13,944 nucleotides of DNA from CAZDOD01 sp964506935 (GTDB lineage Bacteria > Desulfobacterota > Zymogenia > Zymogenales > Zymogenaceae). The translations under genes were made by a program, and so were the position numbers. Shown piece by piece: positions 6,185 to 13,763 of this stretch (the stretch's first letter is position 1; each line of letters starts with the position of its first letter). The stretch covers positions 1-13,944 of the forward strand of contig CAZDOD010000069.1 of assembly GCA_964506935.1 (NCBI GenBank), in the 5' to 3' direction. The notes under the pieces were generated by a model. It saw only the letters and a list, made by a program, of their open reading frames with translations, made no database searches and had not been told where the DNA came from.

Positions 6185-7865
6185 CACATCCTTTCAGGCG
6201 GGATGTCCCCGTCCTTTGCGATCGGGTCATAGTAGGTAATCGCCCACCATATCTCTCTCTCCTTATCTCTGTNNNNNNNNNNTCGTTCCAACCGAGCATC
6301 CTCCCCATAAGGTCGGCGCATTTTTTTATTGCATCGTCCCCGGGATTACCCACAGTCCCGATCCCCGTCCGCCTGAAAAGCACATCGTCAAGGTGAATCG
6401 CCATCTCTTCCGAGACGGCATATACGACCTCGGCTAATATATCTGGAAGTTTTTCAGAAATCTTTTCTCTTAGCGATTTGTCCTCCTCGGCAAGCGCCAT
6501 TATCCTCCCGTGCTCGGTCCCGTATTGATGTATCAGGTTCTCCACAACGTCCTGCGGATAGCTCCTCTTGTGTTTCCTTACCTCTTTCTCCACGTATCGC
6601 TTGAAGGGCCCGATCGATCCCCCATACAGGGGTGTTGTGTCGGTCTGGCACTCGGGAGACTCCTTTTTGTTCTTTTTGTAGACCATATCGACGACCTGCC
6701 TTGCGAGGTTTCTCGATGTCGTATATTTCCCGCCGATGACGGTGATCATCCCTTTAATATTGTTGTCTGTCTCGTGATCGTATATCTCATATTTCCTCGA
6801 TGCGTCATAAACGTCGACATCGGTGTCCTTTTCAACGATCGGCCTGAGTCCCCCGTAGAAGTAGAGAACGTCGTCCCTTTTTAGGTTCGCCCCAGGGAAA
6901 TTCTCATTGGTGTCATCAACGAGTCCCATAATATCATCTTCGGAGACCTTGAAGTGGTCGGGGTCGCCGTCATACACCCTGTCGGTCGTGCCGATAAGGG
7001 AATGCCCCCTCCAGGGGATGATGAAGAAGTGACGCCCCTCTTTAGTCCTCAGGACTACGCCGTAATCCTTTGCCAGTTCGCGGGTAACGAGGTGTATTCC
7101 CTTGGAACGGATAAGCTTTCTTTTCACCTCTTTACTGTGAAGGAGTCCGAGGGTAATGTCGCCCCACGGCCCTGTGACGTTGGCGACCACACTACCCATG
7201 ACGTCATATTCTTTGCCGTCGCGTCCGTCTCTCACCTTGACACCAAGAACCGTGTCGTTTTCCTTTATAATGTCTACAACCGTGGTGTAGTTTGCGACAT
7301 CCGCCCCATAATCGGCCGCCGAGTGAATGAATTCTAAAGTATGCCTCTCGGGCGTGTGCATCTGGCAGTCGTAATACATCGCCCCGCCGTTCAGGTTCTT
7401 CGCCTCTATTCCGGGGATGAGCTTCAGGACTTCCTCTGAGCTCAAAATCTTGTGACTCGGTATCCTCTTGTCCTTGTCTTCGAGGTCATCCTTGTCGTAT
7501 GCCAGAAGGTCATATACCGAAAGCGCCGCCTGCATCGGGAGGCGGCTCTCCATCCCGTGGCCATAAAGGGGCATTATAAAAGGGATCGGAAAGACAAACT
7601 GCGGCGTGATGATCTCCATGATCCGCCTCTCACTCAACGATTCCCGAACAAGCCCAAGCTCGAAGTTTTTCAGATACCTCAAGCCACCGTGGATTAGTTT
7701 CGATGTGGCGGAGCTTGTGGCACCGGCGAAATCCTCCTTTTCAAACAGGGCAACCGAGATCCCCCTGAGGCTTGCGTCCCAAGCAACGGATGCGCCGGTT
7801 ATCCCACCGCCTATGATAAGTAAATCGTACTTCTTTTTGGCCATACTGCCTATGTCCCTTTTCAT
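6181..7865 (-). CDS. glpD: FAD-dependent glycerol-3-phosphate dehydrogenase
   Basis: The enzyme oxidises sn-glycerol 3-phosphate to dihydroxyacetone phosphate, passing electrons to quinone at the inner membrane. It shows the FAD-binding GGGITG (19-24), the substrate-site stretch SKLIHGGLRYL (55-65), GGLRP (338-342), GGKYTT (378-383) and a C-terminal DAO_C helical domain from about residue 405. Ten Ns (6273-6282) interrupt the codons after LGWN. Read with the assembled gap length, the frame runs on to 6087 through low-quality, arginine-rich sequence. In another frame, the bases past the gap give DKEREIWWAITYYD and end in PPERMW with TAG at 6181, which looks like a genuine C-terminus; I therefore end it there, at about 560 residues. 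The gap length should then be 2 modulo 3. Start uncertain: ATG at 7877, 7865 or 7844; 7865 has GGGGG upstream. Confidence 0.85.
6273..6282. other. Assembly gap (10 Ns)
   Basis: Ten undetermined bases lie within the glpD C-terminus. The reading frames on the two sides do not agree with a ten-base gap, so the run is probably a placeholder and not a measured length. Confidence 0.95.
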
Positions 7866-7884
7866 ACTGGCCCCCATACTTTTT

Positions 7885-8220
7885 TCAATTAAGATTTAAT
7901 GTATTAATCCTGCCGACCATCAAGGTGTCTCTAAAAACCACAGCTTCAAGTCCCGCCATCTCGAAAATTATGTCAAGTGCCTGATCGATCGGGACATCGA
8001 TGAGCCTAAGCGTTATCTTCCCCTTGACGTTATCGGAGATGACCATGTTTACCCCGGCATAATCCCCGATCATAAACAGGACGCCCCTTATATCGGCGTC
8101 GGTCATCACGATATCAATTTTTCTTCCGCTATCGGGAAAGTCTTCCAAAGACAGAGAAAATGCGGGGAATACAGGATTCAAAAGAGCGATCAAAAACATA
8201 ATGATTAATGTTCTTGCCAT
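7885..8220 (-). CDS. Secreted stand-alone STN (secretin/TonB N-terminal) domain protein
   Basis: This 111-residue protein has a signal peptide (residues 1-22, cleavage likely after AFS) and then a single domain of about 70 residues (34-104). The domain has the beta-alpha-beta pattern of the secretin and TonB short N-terminal domain: IDIVMTDADIRGVLFMI, a VNMVISDNVKGKITLRL segment, DVPIDQALDIIFEMAG and a final VGRI strand. In PilQ, GspD and FecA-like proteins this domain sits ahead of the pore. Here the protein ends just after it, so there is no secretin channel. The start at 8220 is chosen over upstream ATGs because GAGGTGG lies directly before it and a normal signal peptide results. glpD starts 7-40 bases downstream on the same strand, suggesting co-transcription. 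Domain call good; role unknown. Confidence 0.78.
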   Translation of the reverse strand: MARTLIIMFLIALLNPVFPAFSLSLEDFPDSGRKIDIVMTDADIRGVLFMIGDYAGVNMVISDNVKGKITLRLIDVPIDQALDIIFEMAGLEAVVFRDTLMVGRINTLNLN

Positions 8221-8335
8221 TACCACCTCACCTGACATTCTTATAATAACCCCGATAATAGTTTTTTTCAAGATTTAATATAGACAACCAAGATTTTAAA
8301 ATGTCTAATTAGGCACCGATGTTTCAAGAAAGTTA

Positions 8336-8364
8336 TTGCACAGAAAGCAAATATCATATAAGAT
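8336..8364 (+). promoter_or_regulatory. Candidate promoter for ferredoxin and enolase
   Basis: TTGCAC (8336-8341) and TAAGAT (8359-8364) are 17 bases apart in an AT-rich divergent gap (8221-8401); consensus matches are three and four of six. An alternative -10, TATAAG, overlaps at 8357-8362. A CTAATTAG palindrome at 8305-8312 lies just upstream. The evidence is weak. Confidence 0.27.
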
Positions 8365-8401
8365 ATAAACTTAATCTTTAGATATTAGAAAGTAACAGGA
8401 G

Positions 8402-8578
8402 ATGGCATATAAGATTACCGATGACTGCAACATGTGCGGATCATGCGAGCCCGAATGCCCCGTCGATGCAATAAGCCCGGGCGAAGATAAATACGTGATC
8501 GACCCCGATCTTTGCACCGACTGCGGGTCATGCGCCGATGTATGTCCCGTTGACGCCGCCGTCCCCGAAGAAGGGTAA
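8402..8578 (+). CDS. 2[4Fe-4S] ferredoxin, clostridial type
   Basis: A 58-residue low-potential electron carrier. Two perfect cluster-binding motifs are visible: Cys9, Cys12, Cys15 and Cys19 (CNMCGSCEPECP) and Cys38, Cys41, Cys44 and Cys48 (CTDCGSCADVCP), each with the CxxCxxCxxxCP spacing that binds one [4Fe-4S] cluster by exchange with the other set. The MAYKITDDC start is typical of the family. AGGAG directly abuts the ATG with no spacer, which is unusual and suggests weak or atypical initiation. The gene is divergent from the STN gene and lies 64 bases ahead of enolase on the same strand. It indicates anaerobic metabolism; its partner enzyme (pyruvate oxidoreductase, hydrogenase or similar) is not in the window. 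Confidence 0.95.
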   Translation: MAYKITDDCNMCGSCEPECPVDAISPGEDKYVIDPDLCTDCGSCADVCPVDAAVPEEG

Positions 8579-8642
8579 TATTGTAAACGCCGAGTATTTT
8601 ACAAATCCGGTCATTTTTAACAAATATATAAAGAGAGAGAAA

Positions 8643-9926
8643 ATGACAACTATAATCGACATTTTTGCGCGGGAGCTACTCGATTCGCGCGGAAATCCGA
8701 CCCTGGAAGTTGATGTATTGCTCGAATCGGGGGCAATGGGGAGGGCTTCAGTCCCTTCGGGCGCCTCAACTGGCGAGCACGAGGCGTGTGAGTTAAGAGA
8801 CGGCGACAAAAAGAGATACCTTGGAAAGGGTGTACTTAACGCCCGCGACAACGTCACGGATGTAATCGCCCCGGATTTAATCGGGATGGACGCCACCGAA
8901 CAGATTCTAATCGACCAAACTCTGATAGAGCTTGACGGCACAGAAAACAAGTCAAAGCTCGGGGCCAACGCTGTCATGGGCGTATCGGTTGCGTGCGCAA
9001 AGGCGGCGGCGGAGGCGCTCGGCCTCCCCCTATATCAATACCTCGGAGGGGTAAACGCAAGGCTCCTCCCGGTGCCCCAGATGAACATCCTAAACGGCGG
9101 AAAGCACGCCGATAACAACGTCGACATCCAGGAATTCATGATACTCCCCATGGGGGCATTGAGCTTTTCTGAATCGCTGAGGATGGGTGCCGAGGTCTTC
9201 CACAGCCTGAAATCGGTACTTAACGACAAAGGATTTTCGACCGGAGTTGGGGACGAGGGCGGATTCGCCCCGAATCTCGGGAGCAATGGGGAGGCCATCG
9301 AACTTATCGTGACGGCTATTGAAAAGGCGGGGTATAGGCCCGGCGATGACGTCGCGATCGGATTGGATGCCGCGGCGAGCGAGTTTTACTCCGACGGCAA
9401 ATACGTCCTTTCGGCCGAGGGGCAAAAGCTCGACTCTTCGGGCCTGATTGACTTCTACGAGGGCCTGATCTCCAAATACCCGATAATTTCGATCGAGGAC
9501 GGCCTCTCCGAGGACGACTGGGATGGATTTTGCGAGATGACAAAAAGGCTCGGAAATAAAATCCAGATAGTCGGAGACGACCTCTATGTCACAAACACCG
9601 AGAGGCTTAAAAAAGGGATTGAAGTCGGTGCCACGAATTCGATCCTGATAAAGGTAAACCAGATAGGGACACTGACCGAGACCTTCTCGGCGATTGAGAT
9701 GGCAAAAACCGCAGGCTTCACCTCGGTAATCTCACACCGCTCGGGTGAGACCGAGGACACCACAATCGCAGACCTGTGTGTTGCCGCCAACACCGGACAG
9801 ATAAAGACCGGCTCGGCCTCACGTACAGACAGGGTCGCCAAATACAATCAACTATTGAGAATCGAGGAGCTTCTGGGGGAATCGGCGCTGTTTATCGGAA
9901 AAGAGGTCTTTTACAACCTGAGGTGA
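8643..9926 (+). CDS. eno: Enolase (phosphopyruvate hydratase)
   Basis: This 427-residue enzyme converts 2-phosphoglycerate to phosphoenolpyruvate in glycolysis and gluconeogenesis. It is of normal length and shows all signatures: ARELLDSRGNPTLEVDV (9-25), the GASTGEHEA mobile loop (40-48), GVGDEGGFAPN (201-211, general base Glu205), SIEDGLSEDDW (283-293), the GDDLYVTN metal site (311-318), LIKVNQIGTLTE (335-346, catalytic Lys337) and SHRSGET (364-370). Magnesium ligands are Asp242, Glu285 and Asp312. The frame is open further upstream, into the ferredoxin gene, but MTTIIDIFARE is the standard N-terminus and GAGAG lies just before the ATG at 8643. It is followed at 10 bases by a thioesterase gene. 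The call is certain. Confidence 0.98.
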   Translation: MTTIIDIFARELLDSRGNPTLEVDVLLESGAMGRASVPSGASTGEHEACELRDGDKKRYLGKGVLNARDNVTDVIAPDLIGMDATEQILIDQTLIELDGTENKSKLGANAVMGVSVACAKAAAEALGLPLYQYLGGVNARLLPVPQMNILNGGKHADNNVDIQEFMILPMGALSFSESLRMGAEVFHSLKSVLNDKGFSTGVGDEGGFAPNLGSNGEAIELIVTAIEKAGYRPGDDVAIGLDAAASEFYSDGKYVLSAEGQKLDSSGLIDFYEGLISKYPIISIEDGLSEDDWDGFCEMTKRLGNKIQIVGDDLYVTNTERLKKGIEVGATNSILIKVNQIGTLTETFSAIEMAKTAGFTSVISHRSGETEDTTIADLCVAANTGQIKTGSASRTDRVAKYNQLLRIEELLGESALFIGKEVFYNLR

Positions 9927-9936
9927 ACTTTTTTCT

Positions 9937-10410
9937 ATGCCCCCTCACGATGACATAAAGAGATACCGATTCAAGGCGACGACAAGAGTCAGGATGTCCC
10001 AGACCGACATCGTGGGAATCGTCAACAACATCAGGTTCTTTGATTTTATCGAAATAGGCAGGTTCGAATACTTCAGGGACATGGGACTCCGATACGCCGA
10101 CATGAAGGACTACGGCGTCTCAATGGCGCTGTTGGAGTCATCATGCCGCTACCTTTCACCCCTATACTTCGACGAGGTTATCGAGATCTACACGAGGATA
10201 AACTACATCGGTGACTCCAGCTTTAAAGTCAGATATCTCATTTATGTCCCCGAACGGGACGTCGTTGTGGCCGAGGGGAATACGGCCTCGGTCTTTCTTG
10301 GGATTGAAAGCAGAAACCCAATAAAGATACCCGATCAGCTAAAAAAGAAAATAGTTGACTATGAGGGGGAGGAGAACATCACTACAAAAGACAGCGGCGA
10401 CGAGAGTTGA
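9937..10410 (+). CDS. Hotdog-fold acyl-CoA thioesterase (4HBT/YbgC-like)
   Basis: A 157-residue single-domain hotdog thioesterase that hydrolyses acyl-CoA to free acid and CoA. The N-terminal stretch TRVRMSQTDIVGIVNN (16-31) carries the catalytic Asp24 in the position of the 4-hydroxybenzoyl-CoA thioesterase nucleophile/base; the usual Y after GIV is replaced by N. The long central helix follows (FFDFIEIGRFEYFRDMG), then the strands of the sheet to about residue 122, and a charged tail. AGGTGA, overlapping the enolase stop codon, lies ten bases before the ATG, so translation is probably coupled to eno. The substrate cannot be predicted from sequence. Confidence 0.88.
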   Translation: MPPHDDIKRYRFKATTRVRMSQTDIVGIVNNIRFFDFIEIGRFEYFRDMGLRYADMKDYGVSMALLESSCRYLSPLYFDEVIEIYTRINYIGDSSFKVRYLIYVPERDVVVAEGNTASVFLGIESRNPIKIPDQLKKKIVDYEGEENITTKDSGDES

Positions 10411-10426
10411 GTGTGAAGGGGGAGAG

Positions 10427-10477
10427 ATGAATCGGGTTTTGAGTTGCAGACAAAATAGTGAACCATTTTTAGACTAA
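10427..10477 (+). CDS. Possible 16-codon leader ORF
   Basis: A purine-rich Shine-Dalgarno-like sequence (AAGGGGGAGAG) leads straight into an ATG at 10427, which opens a 16-codon frame (MNRVLSCRQNSEPFLD) ending with TAA at 10475-10477. The next gene starts one base later and has no ribosome binding site of its own. This arrangement suggests that ribosomes ending the short frame restart on the next gene. The peptide has no recognisable motif or attenuator-type codon run. It may also be chance. Confidence 0.35.
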   Translation: MNRVLSCRQNSEPFLD

Positions 10478-10478
10478 A

Positions 10479-10658
10479 ATGTGGATATACAAGATAATCA
10501 TCGTAAACGACCGTATCGCGGATAATATCGAAGAATATATCGGGCAGGGGTGGGAGATAAGCGCGGTAAACTTCGTCCCAAGCGGGTCAAGTATACACTA
10601 CGGCCCCTACTTCAGGATGAGGCTTTCGATGGATGGATCCACATATGAAGAAGACTGA
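10479..10658 (+). CDS. Small DUF4177-like protein
   Basis: A 59-residue protein starting MWIYKIIIVNDRIAD and containing IEEYIGQGWEISAVNFVP. This resembles the DUF4177 pattern, in which WEYKVV at the start is followed by a short helix, then G-x-x-GWELVSV and a final strand. Here the final strand would be YFRMRLSM. An in-frame TAG nine bases upstream forces the start to 10479, and no Shine-Dalgarno sequence precedes it; the preceding 16-codon frame may supply initiation by coupling. Its 3' end overlaps the aminotransferase by 26 bases in another frame, so the two are likely translated together. DUF4177 proteins have no established function. The gene is real by codon pattern and overlap; family match is moderate. 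Confidence 0.62.
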   Translation: MWIYKIIIVNDRIADNIEEYIGQGWEISAVNFVPSGSSIHYGPYFRMRLSMDGSTYEED

Positions 10659-11820
10659 CCCCCTCTCAGACAAAAGGGCGTCATCGAGGACAGAAAGAAT
10701 AAGCCCCTTTATCGTTATGGAGGTCCTAGAGCGATGCCATGAGCTCGAAAGGGAAGGGCATAACATAATCCATCTGGAGATAGGCGAGCCGGACTTTGAC
10801 ACTCCCGAAGTCATTAAGGAGGCCGTGATCGAGGCGATAAGCGATGGAAAGACCCGGTATACACACAGCCTTGGGATCCTTGAACTGAGGGAGGCTATCT
10901 CAAACGACTACAAAAGACGATACGGGGTCGATGTATCGCCCGATCAGATCCTCATCACCAGCGGGACTTCGCCCGCGATGTTTCTGATATTTTCGGCCCT
11001 CCTCGAACCTAAAGATGAGGTAATCCTCTCCGACCCCTCTTATGCCTGCTATCCCAACTTCATAAAATATATGGACGCAGTCCCCAAGTGCGTCGAGGTC
11101 TTCGAGGAGGAGGGCTTCCAGTTCGACCCGAAAGAGGTGAAAAAGAGGCTCGGGAAAAGAACAAAAGGGATCATCATAAATTCCCCCTCGAATCCCACTG
11201 GAAATCTTCTCTCACCCGAGAGGATGGCCGAGCTATCGGACTTGGGCACCTATATAATATCGGACGAGATATACCACGGCCTAGTCTATGAGGACAGGGA
11301 GCACTCGATTCTCGAATTCACCGATCAGGCCTTTGTCATGAACGGCTTCTCAAAGCGCTACGCCATGACGGGCTGGCGCCTCGGATATGTAATCGCGCCT
11401 AAAGAATTTGTTCGCCCGATGCAGAAGATACAGCAGAACTTTTTTATCTCCGCCAACAACTTCGTCCAATGGGCCGGAATCTGTGCAATAAATCGCGCCG
11501 AGGGCGAAGTCGAGAAAATGAAGGCCACATACAACGACAGGAGGAGGTTCATCATATCGAGACTCAAGGAATTGGGCTTCGGGATAACCGTCGACCCCCA
11601 GGGGGCGTTTTACGTCCTCGCGAATGCCAAGACCTTCTCGGAAAATTCGTATGAGTTCGCCTTCGATATACTTGAGGGGGCCAACGTCGGCGTGACGCCA
11701 GGAATCGACTTCGGAAAGAACGCCGAGGGATACATCAGGTTCTGCTATGCAAACTCCCTGGAAAATATAAAGGAGGCGATGGACAGGTTGGAGAGGTTTT
11801 TGGCGGATTACAGAAGATAA
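10633..11820 (+). CDS. Class I/II PLP-dependent aminotransferase
   Basis: This 395-residue fold-type I enzyme transfers the amino group of an amino acid to a 2-oxo acid using pyridoxal phosphate. Markers are LEIGEPDFDTP (48-58), YTHSLGILELREAI (76-89), SGTSPAM at the PLP phosphate pocket (110-116), NSPSNPTG (183-190, Asn187), SDEIY (210-214, Asp211 and Tyr214), FSKRYAMTGWRLGY (239-252, Schiff-base Lys241) and YIRFCYAN (367-374, carboxylate-binding Arg369). It is closest in style to aspartate/alanine aminotransferases of subgroup I-gamma, but the amino acid substrate cannot be fixed. GGATGAGG lies about ten bases before the chosen ATG; an in-frame ATG at 10645 is possible. It ends 15 bases from the convergent Gx gene. 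Confidence 0.94.
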   Translation: MDPHMKKTDPLSDKRASSRTERISPFIVMEVLERCHELEREGHNIIHLEIGEPDFDTPEVIKEAVIEAISDGKTRYTHSLGILELREAISNDYKRRYGVDVSPDQILITSGTSPAMFLIFSALLEPKDEVILSDPSYACYPNFIKYMDAVPKCVEVFEEEGFQFDPKEVKKRLGKRTKGIIINSPSNPTGNLLSPERMAELSDLGTYIISDEIYHGLVYEDREHSILEFTDQAFVMNGFSKRYAMTGWRLGYVIAPKEFVRPMQKIQQNFFISANNFVQWAGICAINRAEGEVEKMKATYNDRRRFIISRLKELGFGITVDPQGAFYVLANAKTFSENSYEFAFDILEGANVGVTPGIDFGKNAEGYIRFCYANSLENIKEAMDRLERFLADYRR

Positions 11821-11822
11821 GA

Positions 11823-11837
11823 AGAGATCGTATCTCT
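11823..11837. terminator. Short hairpin between convergent genes
   Basis: AGAGAT (11823-11828) and ATCTCT (11832-11837) form a perfect six-base inverted repeat around CGT, just after the aminotransferase stop and touching the stop codon of the convergent Gx gene. It is AT-rich with no clear T tract, so only a weak bidirectional terminator at best. Confidence 0.3.
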
Positions 11838-12372
11838 AATTTACAGGGAAATATTTGTTTTTTAGCCCCAATACCTTTTGACCGTAACTGTTGAGAAAAA
11901 ACACTGCAATCCCGTTTACTAGCCCCGTCCCAACCGCAAAAAGCAAAAACAACGGAAGAACCAGAAATATTTCCTCGTGCCTGATGAAGACCGCATAGGC
12001 CAGAGATACCTGGACGAGGTTATTGATCCATGCCCCCGACACACTTATCCCCACGATCCCCAGCCCCTTCCCCTTTAATAGAAACAGAAGTGCGGCCATC
12101 ACTAGAACCGCGGAAAGTCCCCCACCCAATCCCAGAATAAATGTCGGTGAAAAAAACTTCCCTATGATAAGGGAACCCACGACCGTCCTGACAAGAAAGA
12201 TGAAGACGGCGACCCTTGTCCCGAAAAAAAGGAGGGTAAAGAGGGTAATGATATGAGAAAAACCGAACCTTAGCCACGGTGAGGGTGTCGGTATCATCGA
12301 CTCGAGGGCATAGATGACCACGGCCAACCCCGAAAGCAGCGATATGATCACAAGATGTCTCACCTTTTCCAT
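11836..12372 (-). CDS. Gx transporter family membrane protein
   Basis: A 178-residue hydrophobic protein with about five membrane segments. It matches the Gx transporter family (Pfam Hpre_diP_synt_I, an old name after heptaprenyl diphosphate synthase component I): an N-terminal helix, the LESMIPTPSPWLRFGFSHI segment (24-42) typical of the family, LVRTVVGSLIIG (60-71), a GLGGGLSA turn (81-88) and a final long helix. The topology is like small substrate-binding (S) components of ECF transporters. It starts three bases after the NusG domain II gene ends, so the two are translationally linked, as they are in many anaerobes. In Gram-positive extracellular electron transfer loci the equivalent protein is called EetB, to my recollection. 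The transported molecule is unknown. Confidence 0.88.
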   Translation of the reverse strand: MEKVRHLVIISLLSGLAVVIYALESMIPTPSPWLRFGFSHIITLFTLLFFGTRVAVFIFLVRTVVGSLIIGKFFSPTFILGLGGGLSAVLVMAALLFLLKGKGLGIVGISVSGAWINNLVQVSLAYAVFIRHEEIFLVLPLFLLFAVGTGLVNGIAVFFLNSYGQKVLGLKNKYFPVN

Positions 12373-12375
12373 AGT

Positions 12376-12741
12376 CTATCTCGTAATGAAATCGGTCTTT
12401 ATATCGCCCTTTCCGAGGACGCGAATCAAGACTCCGTTGGGGACACAAGCCGCCATCTCCCCGGCGTCTTTTATTGACCCCATTTTGATACACATCTTGT
12501 GGGGACAAGGCGAGCTCTTAAATCGCGCCGTTCCATCTTCTATCGATATTACGGAGTCCCCAAGCCTTCCGGGCACGACTATCTCTCGATTTACATCCAA
12601 TGGCACGACCATATACTCCTCCCCCAAAACCTCGATTTCGAGTATCGAGCCCGTCTTTGCAAAAAATCTTATGGCCGGATAGCTTGCCAGAGACAGGATA
12701 ATCAGGACCACGATCAGGATCTTATCCACTTTGGTAAACAA
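12376..12741 (-). CDS. NusG domain II-containing membrane-anchored protein
   Basis: A 121-residue protein with one N-terminal membrane helix (7-27) and an extracytoplasmic NusG_II domain. The domain's hallmark is SPCPHKMCIKMG (77-88, Cys79 and Cys84) followed by CVPNGVLIRV (99-108); the three cysteines are conserved in the family and may hold a disulphide or cofactor. It is not a transcription factor despite the name. A TTG at 12741 is chosen as start: GGGGAAG lies seven bases ahead and it begins four bases after the apbE stop. A frame start at 12765 (also TTG) would overlap apbE and lacks that signal. Homologues occur with Gx and ApbE genes, including EetA of Gram-positive electron transfer loci by recollection. 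Confidence 0.85.
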   Translation of the reverse strand: MFTKVDKILIVVLIILSLASYPAIRFFAKTGSILEIEVLGEEYMVVPLDVNREIVVPGRLGDSVISIEDGTARFKSSPCPHKMCIKMGSIKDAGEMAACVPNGVLIRVLGKGDIKTDFITR

Positions 12742-12745
12742 GAGT

Positions 12746-13762
12746 CTACTTCCCCAAAAGCTCAACGATATCCGAAATCCCGTCCGTCATGTATATATCC
12801 TCGTTCGGCCCCACTATGAGTGCCTCACAGGATGGGAGGCTGTTTGCGAGGTCGAGGCCCTCTTTCGGGCCGAGGACGAAGATTGCTGTTGCGAGGGCGT
12901 CGGCCCACGCCGCATCATCATAAATGACCGTCACCGAGATTGATTTTCTTGCGGGATAACCGGTGTGGGGATCGAGGATATGATTGTATCTCGTGCCCCC
13001 TATCTCGAAGTATCGCTCATAGTCACCGGAGGTTACAACCGATGTATCCTCCAGGCTCAAGACCGCGCACAGACCTTCAGGATCCCTCGGGTCCTGCACT
13101 CCTATCCTCCATGGCTTTCCCATCTTCGTGCCGAGTATCGCCATGTCCCCACCGGCGTTGATAACGCCGCTCTTTATCCCTTTGTCTTTTAAGACATGAA
13201 GGGCCTCGCTTACGGCATAGCCCTTTGCCATCCCCCCGAGATCTACCTTGACGCCCAATTCACTGAACGAAACCGTGCCGTTTTTATCATCTAGAACCAC
13301 TTTTCGAAAATCTACATCCGAAAGGGTCTTAATTATTTCGTCCTCAGTGGGGAGCCTTCCGCCCGTATCGAACGCCCACAGGTCTACGAGTGATGCCGTG
13401 GTCACATCAAATGCCCCCGATGTCAAATCGGAGACCTCCCTTGAAATCGTAAGCATCTCAAAAAGCTCCTTCGACACTATGACCGGGGAGGAGGAGGCGG
13501 TTCTATTCATTTTTGAAATTTCGCTCTTTCCTGTATAGCGGTCTGCTATCATCTCAATTTCAGAGATTCTTTTGAATGCGGCTTCTACACCCGCCGTTAG
13601 ATCAGTCCCGTCCTCTCCGTAGACGGTTATCTCGACGATAGTGCCCAGCATCAGGTGAACATCGCTAAACGATACGACACGCCGCTTGGCATACCAGAAA
13701 AAGAAAAGAGAGATGACTAATATGATAGGAAGGAAATAAGTGACGAGTTTTTTCGGCTTCAA
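12746..13762 (-). CDS. apbE: FAD:protein FMN transferase
   Basis: A 338-residue enzyme that splits FAD and attaches FMN to a threonine of target proteins on the outer side of the inner membrane. An N-terminal helix (8-25) anchors it. Family motifs are SGAFDVTTASLVDLW (115-129), DLGGMAKGYA (174-183), INAGGD (201-206), TSGDYERY (244-251), HILDPHTGYP (261-270) and the magnesium-binding DALATAIF (288-295, Asp288 and Thr292). The start codon is TTG at 13762, one base after the stop of the DksA-like gene, with GAGAG eight bases ahead; no ATG lies before the anchor. It is followed by NusG_II and Gx genes in one operon. No FMN-binding substrate protein (S/T-G-A-T motif) or Rnf subunit was seen in the window. 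Confidence 0.95.
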   Translation of the reverse strand: MKPKKLVTYFLPIILVISLFFFWYAKRRVVSFSDVHLMLGTIVEITVYGEDGTDLTAGVEAAFKRISEIEMIADRYTGKSEISKMNRTASSSPVIVSKELFEMLTISREVSDLTSGAFDVTTASLVDLWAFDTGGRLPTEDEIIKTLSDVDFRKVVLDDKNGTVSFSELGVKVDLGGMAKGYAVSEALHVLKDKGIKSGVINAGGDMAILGTKMGKPWRIGVQDPRDPEGLCAVLSLEDTSVVTSGDYERYFEIGGTRYNHILDPHTGYPARKSISVTVIYDDAAWADALATAIFVLGPKEGLDLANSLPSCEALIVGPNEDIYMTDGISDIVELLGK

Positions 13763-13763
13763 T

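Noticed and set aside
8538..8642. A 35-residue N-terminal extension of enolase
   Set aside because: It overlaps the ferredoxin gene in another frame, no known enolase has it, and the ATG at 8643 has its own ribosome binding site and the standard N-terminus.
8528..8977. A 149-codon open frame on the minus strand over the ferredoxin and enolase starts
   Set aside because: It is antisense to two certain genes and shows no domain or start signals.
12742..12765. Start of the NusG_II gene at a TTG inside apbE
   Set aside because: The TTG at 12741 has GGGGAAG seven bases ahead and avoids the overlap, and the membrane helix still follows at once.
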